Notes: a model not told the origin generated them from the letters alone. Counted from the stretch's first letter, positions 45,365 through 56,344 are shown. The stretch is 64,000 nt of DNA from Marchantia polymorpha subsp. ruderalis (GCA_037833965.1 AP031356.1:19180501-19244500); one strand, 5' to 3'. Translations and numbers: made by a program.

Positions 45365-48300
45365 ATGACCTTCGACCGGGCGGCGGAGAACGTCCCATTC
45401 TTGAATTCGCGATTCCAATCTCTTGTGCGCGCTGCGCGCATCCATCTGCTGGCTGCGGAACATTCTCGACGTCGTCGCACAGGAGATTTCTTGTTGATTG
45501 AGGGAGAAGTGAGTGCGCGTGATTTGGAATTGAGGGCGATTAGAGTTTGCCGAGAGAGAAAGAAACCCGGGCGGTGCGGAAGTAGAATGAGCGGGCGAGC
45601 GAACCCCAGGAACGCAATGACGAGACCGAGCAGATTGCGGATGGTGCCACTTCGCCTACCGCAGAACGGGCTGCGCGCTTTTGAGGAGCGCTTAATAGCA
45701 AGAAAGCTCGATTTCTTGCTATGGGGATGGAATTACATCTGTGCGAATATGGTGCGCGAGTGGCTAGAGCCACAGGGACCACCCTCGCGCGGATTGCGTC
45801 CGCATGTTGACCGGTGGACAGTCCAAGATTGGGCGCAGGCGTTGGGAAGATGTGCTGGCATGCCAGGGCATCTCCTTTTCGACAGTGAGAGCATCAAGGT
45901 GACCAAGCAAGAAGAGGCGCAATTTGTGGAGCTGTTCAAGACCGGGAGGTCAACCAAGAATGGGTACAGGACCCGTGATTACAAGGATCGATTTCGCCGG
46001 ACTTTGTCCGCGGCGCTGATGCAATTACTGCAGCCGCACCGCGCCTGCTACATCACATTGTGGCAGGTCTCTTTTGTGGAGTGCGTCATCGAGGGAACTC
46101 CAATTCACTGGGCGAGCATCCTGCACAGGGTGATGCGACAGCACGCGTTTGAGGAGAAAGGGGGAACTCTAAACCATCTTTCTCCTTTCCTCATCAATTT
46201 TTATCGACAGCGGAATTGTTTGACAGCGGCGGAGCTTGAACATTTTCCGCCATTGTCCATCGACCATCCCGGGAAGTATGTGCGGGAGAACGAGGTCGAC
46301 ACTGATGCAGAAGAGTCACCGACTTCTACCCCATCAAGACGGAGGGACGAAGGGAGACACACCCCTGCAGCGCGAGTGCCGCGGAAGCGGCAATGGAGGG
46401 AAGAGTCTGAAGAGGAGCAGCATCAAGAACCCTCTGCTCCCATTCGACCGCGGCCGCTGTGCGAGCCATACAGCCGGCCGAAGCAGAAGGCACGCAGACT
46501 GGTGTTACCAGCCGACAGTGCGGACACGGCGACAATTGCGACGGAGCAAGGAAGTGCGTCGCCAGAGAGGCGAGAGGAAGCGCGGACGACCGCAGGAGCG
46601 ACGGGCCACGCTGCAACCTCGACGGGAGAGAGGCCGCCTACGGGCCAAGGGCCTCCGGAGTTACCACGTGCGATGCGGACAGATGTTCCGTTTGCGGACG
46701 GACGAGCCTCCGCGGACCGGCGAACACAAGTGGACGTGGATCTACGCTTACGCGTGGGAAGGAGCAGTCCGCCTGTGCACAGGCGTTCACCTGTGCACAG
46801 GACACCTCCACACGTGCCGCCTGTGCACAGGCAAGAATCACCCCCGTTCCAACGTAGGAAGGGGAAGGAGCCGGCGGAAGAACCGCCTACGAGACACCGG
46901 CCCTCGGGGCCAGACCCTCCGGCGCACCACGCGCCGCAATTTGCGCCTTCGGCGCCTGGGCCTTCGAGCCGAGGAGATACGAGCAGAGAGCGTGCGGAGG
47001 CCACACCATCGGCGGGAAGTCCGCCGATAGATGCGCCTTCGGCGGTAGGGCCTATAGGCCAAGGAACATCGGGCGTGCGGCCCCCGGCCATGTCGCCTTC
47101 GGCGATAGATGTCCGCGGCGCTACGCCTGCGGCGGACAAGGCGCCGGCAAATGCGCCTGCGCACGGGCCGGGCACAGCCCCCACGGACCGATCAAGGGAG
47201 CAGCAGACGGAGGAGCGGAGTGACTGTTCGCGGGATGAAATCTCGATGCGCGATGCGCAATCCAACCCCGCGCAGCCACCCTCCGCTCAATCGCCTTCTG
47301 CGGCGGACGACGGCGGCAGAGAGGATGCGGTAGACAATCAACAAGCGAGAGACGGGGATGCCGCACGAGTACATTCGCCTTCCGCCTTAGACATTTTGGC
47401 GACGAGCAGCGAGGCTGCAGCCGTGCCTTCGCATGCAGCCCACGTCGACGACGTGCAGCCCCACTCGGGGCAGTCGCCGACGCAATCAATGGCGACTGAA
47501 ATTCTCCACTCGGATGATGACGACGGAGGCTCCACGGAAGAAATGTCAGGAGCAGAAGACACCGAGGAGGAGGAGGAGGAAATTGTTGGAGCGCCGGCGG
47601 CGGCGCTCTCTGAGCAGGTGATTCCGTTGCTGCGGTACTTGGATCGCAAGGTCGATAAATACGCCGACCCACTCCAGCCGGGATCTTACATCGAGTTAGT
47701 GCGCAGGCGGACTCGCACTAAAGTCCACACCAGCAAGCTATTAGCTAGAGTGGACCAGGAGCTGAGGGACTTGAAGGAGAAGCATGCGTGCTTGTGGGGT
47801 CAGTACAAGCTTAATCAGAAATTCTACAAGCACACCGAGAAGATGAAGGATGAGAAACTGGGCGAGCTCACCAAGGAGCAGGTGAAGGTCAAGGAAGCAC
47901 TCATTTCTGAGCAGGCCCAGAATCGGATTTTGTCAGAGGAGCTCGTGCGACAGACGCGGTTGTTGGAACAATGTCAGCTCGCACGGCAGGCGGATGAAGA
48001 GTTAATCCGCAGGTTGCAGTCAGAGTGTGGCGAATTGAGAGCGCAACGTGCTGAAGCCGAATCGCAATTAGTGATAATTGAAGAAGATCGCAGGAAGGAG
48101 GCGGATCGCACGAAGGTGGAGACGGCGAGGCGAGTCGCCCACTGTCTCAAGGGCTACGCCCACTGGGAAGTGAAGGCGCAGGAGAAACTCACACTGCGTG
48201 AGTTTGAATTGCGCGCAGCCGGGTTGTTGTCAGGCGACAGTAGGAGTCGGCGGAAGGTAGCAAAGAAGCTCTATGCCTTTCTGTCGAAGGCACAGGATAC

Positions 48301-48469
48301 CATGTCCGCCCTCGAGGGGGAGGTGTCCGCGGCGTTGCAGCGGTTGGGACTGCGCAGTCGAGCGGAAGACTGGCAGGGTAGGGAGTTAGTGCGCGGCAGT
48401 CGGCCGCGCAGGAGACGTAGTACAGGTTCCGCGGAGTGTAGTGTAGCGTGGTTCCGTGCAGGCGTGTAG
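45365..48469 (+). CDS. LTR-resident ORF, 1034 aa, unknown function (A 3' LTR)
   Basis: This is the intact second copy, differing from the 5' copy by a handful of residues and five missing codons in the disordered region. It lies 1.28 kb after the pol stop. It would be inside the 3' end of genomic RNA, the position where some plant Ty3/gypsy elements carry an extra or env-like ORF. No subgenomic splice site or internal start signal could be assigned. The layout is as in the 5' copy: Trp-rich folded part, disordered part, acidic patch (about 731-742) and coiled coil. A coiled coil suggests self-association. A nucleic-acid, chromatin or particle role is possible, but I do not assign one. Confidence 0.85.
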   Translation: MTFDRAAENVPFLNSRFQSLVRAARIHLLAAEHSRRRRTGDFLLIEGEVSARDLELRAIRVCRERKKPGRCGSRMSGRANPRNAMTRPSRLRMVPLRLPQNGLRAFEERLIARKLDFLLWGWNYICANMVREWLEPQGPPSRGLRPHVDRWTVQDWAQALGRCAGMPGHLLFDSESIKVTKQEEAQFVELFKTGRSTKNGYRTRDYKDRFRRTLSAALMQLLQPHRACYITLWQVSFVECVIEGTPIHWASILHRVMRQHAFEEKGGTLNHLSPFLINFYRQRNCLTAAELEHFPPLSIDHPGKYVRENEVDTDAEESPTSTPSRRRDEGRHTPAARVPRKRQWREESEEEQHQEPSAPIRPRPLCEPYSRPKQKARRLVLPADSADTATIATEQGSASPERREEARTTAGATGHAATSTGERPPTGQGPPELPRAMRTDVPFADGRASADRRTQVDVDLRLRVGRSSPPVHRRSPVHRTPPHVPPVHRQESPPFQRRKGKEPAEEPPTRHRPSGPDPPAHHAPQFAPSAPGPSSRGDTSRERAEATPSAGSPPIDAPSAVGPIGQGTSGVRPPAMSPSAIDVRGATPAADKAPANAPAHGPGTAPTDRSREQQTEERSDCSRDEISMRDAQSNPAQPPSAQSPSAADDGGREDAVDNQQARDGDAARVHSPSALDILATSSEAAAVPSHAAHVDDVQPHSGQSPTQSMATEILHSDDDDGGSTEEMSGAEDTEEEEEEIVGAPAAALSEQVIPLLRYLDRKVDKYADPLQPGSYIELVRRRTRTKVHTSKLLARVDQELRDLKEKHACLWGQYKLNQKFYKHTEKMKDEKLGELTKEQVKVKEALISEQAQNRILSEELVRQTRLLEQCQLARQADEELIRRLQSECGELRAQRAEAESQLVIIEEDRRKEADRTKVETARRVAHCLKGYAHWEVKAQEKLTLREFELRAAGLLSGDSRSRRKVAKKLYAFLSKAQDTMSALEGEVSAALQRLGLRSRAEDWQGRELVRGSRPRRRRSTGSAECSVAWFRAGV

Positions 48470-48505
48470 CGTAGTGCAGTGTAGTGCTAGGTAGGACTTA
48501 GAAGG

Positions 48506-48512
48506 TATAAAA
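48506..48512 (+). promoter_or_regulatory. LTR TATA box (A 3' LTR)
   Basis: TATAAAA with the downstream CCAGGC/GCCTGG inverted repeat is identical to the 5' LTR. It could drive transcription out of the element into pol of C. Confidence 0.55.
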
Positions 48513-49475
48513 TAGTTCCAGGCGTTTTGCCTGGGGTTCTTTCCCATCAGAAGTGCAGATCAGGAACCCATTTCCTTTGCGTGTTTGTGTCCTTGAGTTC
48601 TGTCACCACGCAGGAGGAGTTACAACTTAGCGTTCCGCATTTTGTAGCTGAAGGCCTTCGGCCGAATGTTCAGAGCTAGTACATTGGTTAGAGACTTGAG
48701 TAGTTCGGATCTGCACCTGCGTGTGACTGCCGATGCTCAGAGCCAGTGACTAGTTAGATACTTGAACAGTTTCGCCCCTACACCTTCGAGTGTTCCTTTC
48801 TGATTGTACTCCTTTGGGATTTTTCCCCTGAATGCCAAGGTGAAGTTTTACTACTTCGTGTAAGCCTTGGTTGTAAATTCAGGTTACGCTGCAGCAGGTG
48901 CCTTGAGGGTAACCCCTGTAGTATTTCTGGGAATGACAAGTGCCTGAGAATTCAAACTCTTCAATAGACTGTTGTTGTGTTACTGGAATGTTTCTCAGTG
49001 AGTCCTTCAGTGCGGACCTGTGTTCTCTGCGCGTTTTGTGAGTTGAGAGTGTTGTTCACCGCGTAGGAGTGACTTCGATCCGAAGTAGGCAGTCCAAACC
49101 GGGTTTCCTACACTAGCAGCAAGCTAGTGGAAGTGTTGTAAAAGCCGGAGTTGGAAGTCACTGCCCGCAGCTTTGCCGAGTGTGCTCGCGAGAGACTTTC
49201 CCCCTGAAATCTTGAAGTAGAGGTCCTAACGGATCTCTGGGTTGTGTTTCTGTAGTTTCAGGTGTGTGTGTGTGTGTTACGCTGCACTGTGCGACCTCCG
49301 AGTGCGCTCCGAGTGGACACTTGCAGTATTTCTGGGAGTGACAGTCGCCTGAGAATTCAAACTCCTCAATAGTCTGTTAAAACGTGACACTTTGTACCCT
49401 GTGTGTTCCTCTGTCCCTGTGGGTTCGACCTTTCTACCACTATATTGCAGTTTTAGCCTTTAGTGGGTTATTACA

Positions 49476-51013
49476 TGTACTCCTGCAAAAAGTTTCGACA
49501 CTACTAAATCTGCTACGAGTTTGTGTTCCATGTGGACCACTACGCATTGCAACACCTAGTCAAGAAAGCAGATCTGTCCGGTCGGATAGCCAGATGGGTG
49601 CTGTTGCTACAGGAGTTCACCTACACGGTCCAGACCAGGAAAGGGGTGCATCACGAAAATGCAAATTACTTATCCAGATTATGGACCCAGCCCACCGAGG
49701 AGGAACTGGTGGACGACTTTCCGGACGAACAGCTGTTTCAGTTGTCTGCGGGGCAGGAGTCCCGCTATGCAGAGCTGTACCGATATCTGCTAACGCTTCA
49801 GTGTCCCGAGGGCATGGACTTGGAACAAAGGACTGTCTTTATTCATAAGGCAGGCCCGTACCAACTCCAACAGGGAGTTTTGTTCAAGAAGATGGCAGAC
49901 GAACGTTTGTGCAGATGCCTGGAGGAATCAGAGGTCCCAAGGGTAGTAAGCGCGATGCACACCGAAGATGCGGTTGGACACTATGCCACCCGGAATACAG
50001 TCACAAAGATTGTGAATGCAGGGTATTGGTGGCTGATCATGTTTAAGGATGTTCTCGATTACATCCGAAAATGCGATAGTTGCCAGAGGACGGGGAGACC
50101 CACGCCTACGACACGGTGGCCCCTGACTCCCATCATGCCTCTAGCACCTTTCGAGAAGTGGGCCATCGACTTCGTAGGGCCAATACAACTAGTGACTAGG
50201 AACACACGAAGGCGCTACATTCTGGTCGCTACGGACTACGCCACCAAGATGGTGGAGGCCAAGGCCACGAGAAGAGATGATGCAGCCACAGTAGCAGCCT
50301 TTTTGTTTGAATCGATCATCACGCGCTACGGATGTCCTTTAGAGCTAGTCAGCGACCAGGGCACACACTTTTTGAACCAGATGATCGAAGATCTGACCCG
50401 GCATTTTCACATCAAGCACCGGAAGATTACCCCATACAATCCCAAGGCGAATGGATTGACGGAGAAGTCCAATGGTCTGTTGTGTAAAATACTGCTCAAG
50501 GTCACGGTAAACCACGCTTACGAATGGGATACGAAGTTAGCAGCCGCTCTGTGGGCGTACCGGACAGCTGAGAAGATTACGACGAAACAGACACCATACT
50601 TTCTGGTGTATGGTCAACATCCAATCCTCCCGATCGAATTCGAAGTACCCACCCAACGAACGTTGGACCTACAGAGGGTGAGTGTGGAGGAGAGTCAGCT
50701 CTGCAGATTACAGGAAGTCATAGTATTGGAAGAGAGGAGACGAGAAGCCGAGGAGCGCACCAGGAGAATACAGCTCCATAGAAAGGAGAGATACGATAAG
50801 AAGATCAAACCTATACTCCTTCAGAAGGGCGATTTGGCGCTGCTCTACGACAGCAGGCATGCTAGATTCCTAGGCAAACTGCACCTAAGATGGATGGGAC
50901 CATACAAGGTCGTCGAGGTCTTTCCGAATGGATCCATTCAACTTGCAGACTTAACTAGAGAGTTATTAGGCACCCGAGTGAAAGGGTGGCGATTGAAGAA
51001 ATATCACGTATGA
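49476..51013 (+). pseudogene. pol: pol of element C, third piece (RNase H end, integrase)
   Basis: This resumes C pol after element A with the duplicated TGTAC. An in-frame TAA lies at 49505-49507. The integrase part is then open to TGA at 51011-51013. The HHCC finger has HTEDAVGHYAT and CDSCQRTG; the catalytic core shows IDFVGP, VSDQGTHF (Arg changed to Gln beside the Asp) and LTEKSNG. The C-terminus is NGWRLKKYH-like, with Lys in place of Asn. Confidence 0.92.
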
Positions 51014-51036
51014 GTGTTCGCGTGGGCGCTCACAAT

Positions 51037-51050
51037 TGAGGAGGGGAGCA
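51037..51050 (+). other. Polypurine tract of element C
   Basis: TGAGGAGGGGAGCA precedes the 3' LTR start at 51051. Confidence 0.75.
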
Positions 51051-54000
51051 TGTGGTACCCCACTTTTGGTATTATTGAGTAAATTAAAACATTTTTGGAA
51101 AACTGTACCGCGGTAGCAGTGGAAACAGCCTTCGGTGCAACAAAACAGAGTGAAATTGGAAGATTGCAGAGATTCTCGAGAGAACTCGTAGAATCCAGGA
51201 GTTGGGTGCAAAGTCGGGGACGGACACCACCCTACATGTGGGCCCTGAAGGAATAACCCCTTCGGCGCAAGGCGCGAAATCCGCCTTCGGCGCTAGAGGA
51301 ATCCTTCAGAATTTGGTCAATTCCCAAACGCCTTGACTTGGTTAGGGTCTCGTTGGAAAGAGCTCGACGCGCTTATTCTAACGAGCCCAAGAACGCCACG
51401 AACGGGTGAGGACTCCGGGAGTTATGAAGGTCGCAAGATACTCAGCTTCTCGCCTACGAGTAGGCGAGGAAAGTTTGTCCTATGTGCGGACGAAGGCAGT
51501 TCGCCTACGCGTAGGCGAAATAGGGTTTTGACAACGGCGCATTGTCCGCCGCGAATGACGCCTACTCGTAGGCGAGGAAAACCTCTGCTCAGACGGACGA
51601 GCGAATTCCGCCTACGCACAGGCGCCTTCGGCGTCGGCAGGAAATCTGCCTTCGGCCCTGGAAATGCGCCTTCGGAGTTAGAAATTGTACGGCGCCTTCC
51701 GCGCCAGCGCAGCAGCGCGGAAGGGCGAGGACCCACTGGAGTAGCAAAATCCGTACGGACCGTACGGACTGTACGGACGGAACGGATGGGTGCGCCTTCG
51801 GTCGGACGGAGTTACGGCGATAAGAGCGCCGAGGGAGAGGCGAAAAATGGACAAACTGGACGGAGCCTGTTGACCGCGGTCAACGCCTTCGGTGCTAGCG
51901 CAACAGCGCGGACGGAACTTGCCTACGCGTAGGCGAGCGCCTACGCACAGGCAGATGAAGATCCGCGCCGGCGGAGACTCCGCCGGGATTCCGCCTACGC
52001 AGAAGGGAGTTCAACTTTTGTCCGATGCGCGGACGATCGCCTTCGGCGGAGGGGGATTGGCCGAAGAGTGGTACGAACGAGTGTAGCGCGCAAGGCAAGA
52101 AATCCACCTTCGGCGCTGCGCACCCGTGTCCGCTGCGTAGTACGCTAGCGGAGTTCAAATTTGCCAATTCAAGCGTGTGAGTTAAATCGGCGTCGGCGGA
52201 GCGTGAAGCCGCGCGTGAGAGAGGAGACCGTTTTAGCGCGGAGCCGGAGCGGACATCAAGTGATTCGACCTCACGACCGAGAGCCGACCATGACCTTCGA
52301 CCAGGAGACGGAGGACGCCCCATTCTTGAATTCGCGATTTCATTTTCTAGTGGGAGCTGCGCGCGTCCACCTGCTAGCTGTTAAACATTCTAGACATCGC
52401 CGCGCGGAGTATTACTTGCTGTCTTAGAGAGAATTGAGTGCGCGCGATTTGAAATTAAGGGAGATTAGAATTTGCAGAGGGAGCAAGAAGCTCGAGCGGA
52501 GCAGAGAGAGAGTTGATGAGCAAGCTAATTTCAAGAACGCGATGTCGAAACTGAACAGATTGCGGATGCTGCCGCTCCGGCTTCCACAGAACGGGTTGCG
52601 TGCCTTCGAGAAGCGGCTTATTGCAAGAAAACTTGATTTCTTGCTGTGGGGATGGAATTACATTTGTGTGGACATGGTGCGCGAATGGCTGGAACCACAG
52701 CGACCACCTACGCGCGGATTGCGTCCGCATGTAGATCGTTGGACCGTCCAAGATTGGGTGCAGGCATTGGGGAGGTGTGCCGGCATCGATGGATACCTCC
52801 TCTTTGATAGTGAGAGCGTCAAGGTGTCGAAGCAGGACGAGGCGCAATTTGTGGAATTGTTCAAACGGGAGAGGTCTACCAAGAATGGGTACAAGACCCG
52901 CGACTACAAAGATCGCTTTCGCCGAACTTTAGCGGCAGCGCTGCTGCAATTGCTGCAGCCACACCGCACCTCATATATCACCTTGTGGCAGGTTTCTTTT
53001 GTGGAGCTCATCTTGGCCGGAGCTCCAGTTCACTGGGCGAGCATCCTACACAGAGTGATGCGACAGCACGCCTTCGAGGAGAAGGGGGAAACTCTCAATC
53101 ACCTCTCCCCTTTCTTGATAAATTTCTATCGGCAGAGGAATTGTTTGACCGCGGCGGAGCTCGCTCGCTTTCCGACATTGTCCGTCGACCATCCCGGAAA
53201 GTATGTGCGGGATAACGAGGTCGACACCGATGCAGAGGATTCACCAGCTTCTACTCCGCCGACACGGCGGGACGAGGGAAGAAGCACACCCGCAACAAGA
53301 GTGCCGCGGAAGCGGCGATGGAGAGAGGAATCAAAGGAGGAGCAGCATCGAGAACCCGCGGCTCCCATACGACAGCGGCCACTGCACGAAGTGTGCAGCC
53401 GGCCGAAGCAGAAGGCGCGCAGGCTTGTGTTACCAGCCAGCAGTGCGGACACGGCGACGATCGCCACGGAGAAGGGAAGTGCGTCACCGGAGAGGGTCGA
53501 GAGAGCGTGGACGTCCGCAGGAGCGACGGACCACGCTACACCTCCGGCGGACGAGAGGCGGCCTTCGGGCCAAGGGCCTCCGGAGTTGCCACGTGCGATG
53601 CGGACGAGTGTTCCGCCTACGCACAGGCGAATTCCAGCGGATAGGCGACCTCAAGCGGACGTGGACCTCCGCCTACGCGTAGGCAGAGAAAGTTCGCCTA
53701 CGCACAGGCGGCCGCCTACAAGTAGGCAGGATTCACCCCCGATACAACGTAGGAAGGGGAAGTAGCCGGCGGAAGATCCGCCTTCGGATCAAGGACCTTC
53801 AGGACCAGACCCTCCGGCGTATAACGCGCCGCGATTTGCGCCTTCGGCGCCAGGGCCTCCGGGCCAACGAGTTTCGAGCAAGGAGCGTGCGGAGTCCGCA
53901 CCTTCGGCGGGTAATCCGCCGGCAGATGCGCCTTCGGCGGTAGGGCCTTCGGGGCCAGGTACATCGAGCGAGCGGCCTTCGGCTCTGTCGCCTTTGGCGC

Positions 54001-56344
54001 TGTGCCTGCTGCGGACCAAGCGCCGGTACTTGGGCCTACGCGCAGGCCAGACGCAGCCCTCACGCAGGACCTAACGGAGGAGCGGATTGACTGTCCGCGG
54101 GACGAAATTTGGGTGCGCGATGCGCAATTACACCCCGCACAGACACATTCCGCTCGATCGCCTTCGGCGGCGGACGTCGGCGGCGAAGAGGACACGGTCG
54201 ACGAGCGACAGGCGGATGATGGGGATGTAGCACGGCCACATTCACCCACCGCCTTGGACATTTTAGCGGGGAGCAGCGAAGCTGCAGGAGTGCCTTCGGC
54301 GGCAGCACCCGTAGACCATTCGCAGCCCCACTCGGGTAAGTCGCCAACGCAATCAATGGCGACCGAAATCCTTCCATCGGATGATGACGAAGGAGGCTCC
54401 ACAGAAGCAATGTCGGGATCGGGAGACACCGAGGAGGAGGAGGAGGAAATTGTTGGAGCGCCGGCGGCGGCGCTCTCTGAGCAGGTAATACCTCTGCTGA
54501 GGTACTTGGATCGCAAATTTGATAAATACGCAGATCCACTCCAGCCGGGGTCATACATCGAGTTAGTGCGCAGGCGAACTCGCACTAAAGTCCACACCAG
54601 CAAGCTACTAACTAGGGTGGATCGGGAACTTAAGGATTTACGGGAGAAGCATGCGTGTTTGTGGGGACAGTATAATCTCGTGCGGAAGTCGCACACCCAC
54701 TACGACGCATTGAAGCAGGCGAGACTGGAAGAGCTCACCAGGGATGTGGTGAAGACCACGGAAGAACTGATTTCTGAGAAGACTCAAAATCAGGTTCTGT
54801 CAGAGGAGCTCGTGCTACAGACGCGGTTGTTGGCGGAGTGTCAGCTCGCACGACAGGCGGATGAGGATTTAATCCGCAGGCTGCAGTCGGAGTGCGGGGA
54901 ATTGAGAGCTCAGCGTGCGGAGGCCGAATCGCAGTTGGTGGTAATTGAAGATGATCGCAGGCGAGAGGCGGATCGCACGAAGGAGGAGATGGCGGAGCAA
55001 GTCGCTCACTGTCTCAAGGGCTACGCCCACTGGGAAGTGGCGGCGCAGGAGAAACTCACACTGCGTGAGTTGGACCTTCGTGCAGCCGGGTTGTTGTCAG
55101 GTGACAGTAGGAGTCGGCGGCGGGTGGCGAAGAAGTTAGACTCTTTTCTGTCAAAGGCGCGGGATACCATGTCCACCCTCGAAGTGGAGGTGTCCGCGGT
55201 GTTGCAGCGTTTGGGACTGCGCAGTCGAGCTGAAGACTGGCAGGGTAGAGAGTTAGTGCGCGGCAGTCCGTCGCGCAGGAGGCGAAGCACAAGTTCCGCG
55301 GAGTGTAGTGTAGCGTGGTTCCGTGCCGGCGTGTAGCGTAGTGCAGTGTAGTGCTAGTTAGGATTTAGAAGGTATAAAGTAGTTCAAGGCGTCTTGCCTT
55401 GTGATCTTTCCCAACATCAGAAGTGCAGATCAGGAACTCATTTTCTCTGCGTGTTTGTGTCCTTAGTTCTGTCACCACACACGAGGAGCTACACCCTAGC
55501 GATCCGCATTGTGTAGCTGAAGGCCTTCGGCCGAATGTTCAGAGCTAGTACATTGGTTAGAGACTTGAGTAGTTCAGATCTACACCTGCGGGTGATTGCC
55601 GATGCTCAGAGCCAGTGACTAGTTAGATACTTGAATAGTTTCGCCCCTACACCTTCAAGTGTTTGTTTCTGATTGTTCTCCTTCGGGATTTTTCCCCTGA
55701 ATGCCAAAGTGAAGTTTTGCTACTTCGTGTAAGCCTTGGTTGTAAATTCAGGTTACGCTGCAGCAGGTGCCTTTGGGGTAACCCCTGTAGTATTTCTGGG
55801 AATGACAAGTGCCTAAGAATTCAAACTCTTCAATAGATTGTTATGGTGTGGTACTGAAATGTTTCTCAGTGAGTCCTTCTGTGCGGACCTGTGTTCTCTG
55901 CGCGTTTTGTGAGTGGAGAGTGTTGTTCACCGCGTATGAGTGACTTCGATCCGAAGTAGGCAGTCCAAACCGGGTTTCCTACGCTAGCAGCAAGCTAGTG
56001 GAAGTGTTGTAAAAGCCGGAGTTGGGAGTCACTACCCGCAGCTTCGCTGAGTGTACTCTTGAGAGACCTTCCCCCTGAAATCTTGAGTAGAGGTCCTAAC
56101 GGATCTCTGGGTTGTGATTCTGTAGTTTCAGGTGTGTGTGTGTGTGTTACGCTGCACTGTGCGACCTCCGAGTGCGCTCCGAGTGGACACTTGCAGTATT
56201 TCTGGGAGTGACAGTCGCCTGAGAATTCAAACTCCTCAATAGTCTATTAAATGTGACACTTTGTACCCTGTGTGTTCCTCTGTCCCTGTGGGTTCGACCT
56301 TTCTACCACTATATTACAGTTTTAGCCTTTAGTGGGTTATTACA
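51051..56344 (+). repeat. 3' LTR of element C, 5294 bp
   Basis: This is a full-length LTR from TGTGGTACCCCAC to TTATTACA. It holds the GTTGACCGCGGTCAAC palindrome (51869-51884), an ORF copy with stops, a TATA box (55373-55378) with the CAAGGC/GCCTTG inverted repeat, and R/U5. It borders non-repeat AT-rich DNA at 56345, so it marks the outer edge of the nest. Confidence 0.93.
52290..55336 (+). pseudogene. LTR-resident ORF in the C 3' LTR, broken
   Basis: The conserved ATG is followed by 45 codons and an in-frame TAG at 52425-52427. The frame then stays open to TAG at 53763-53765 (a GAG codon changed by one base). A frameshift lies between 53766 and 54002. The C-terminal 444 codons (54002-55336) are open and hold the acidic patch and complete coiled coil. 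The sequence is clearly diverged from the A copies, yet the folded and coiled-coil parts align without large gaps. Confidence 0.86.

Larger units (their letters stand above)
32953..49475 (+). mobile_element. Element A, complete Ty3/gypsy retrotransposon with giant ORF-bearing LTRs
   Basis: This is a 16.5-kb complete element with perfect target duplication TGTAC (32948-32952 and 49476-49480) in pol of element C. Order: 5' LTR 32953-38324, primer site 38347, gag-protease 38411-41242, pol 41243-44083, polypurine tract 44108-44120, 3' LTR 44121-49475. All ORFs are open. The two LTRs differ by scattered single bases plus one 15-bp palindrome unit, so insertion was recent. The tRNA-Asp primer site, the lack of a chromodomain and the pol end NGWRLKKYH fit the non-chromovirus (Athila/Tat-like) side of plant Ty3/gypsy. 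That placement is my inference. Confidence 0.95.
44121..49475 (+). repeat. 3' LTR of element A, 5355 bp
   Basis: It is nearly identical to the 5' LTR along its whole length, with the same ends. It carries the second intact ORF copy (45365-48469), a TATA box at 48506 and R/U5. It ends at the TGTAC duplication. Confidence 0.95.
3569..56344 (+). mobile_element. Element C, outer Ty3/gypsy element, interrupted four times
   Basis: This is the oldest element of the nest. It is followed across its interruptions by sequence continuity: 5' LTR pieces 3569-3986 and 22218-23371, gag 23456-26275, pol pieces 26276-27393, 32758-32952 and 49476-51013, and 3' LTR 51051-56344. Insertions D, B, F and A account for the gaps. 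The beginning of its 5' LTR is left of the window. Its right border is the LTR end TTATTACA at 56344, followed by AATCT, the expected target duplication whose partner is not visible. Both ORFs carry premature stops, so the copy is dead. Confidence 0.88.

Noticed and set aside
49384-49848. ORF that starts in the A LTR end and enters C pol
   Set aside because: It runs in a different frame from pol and exists only because A inserted there.
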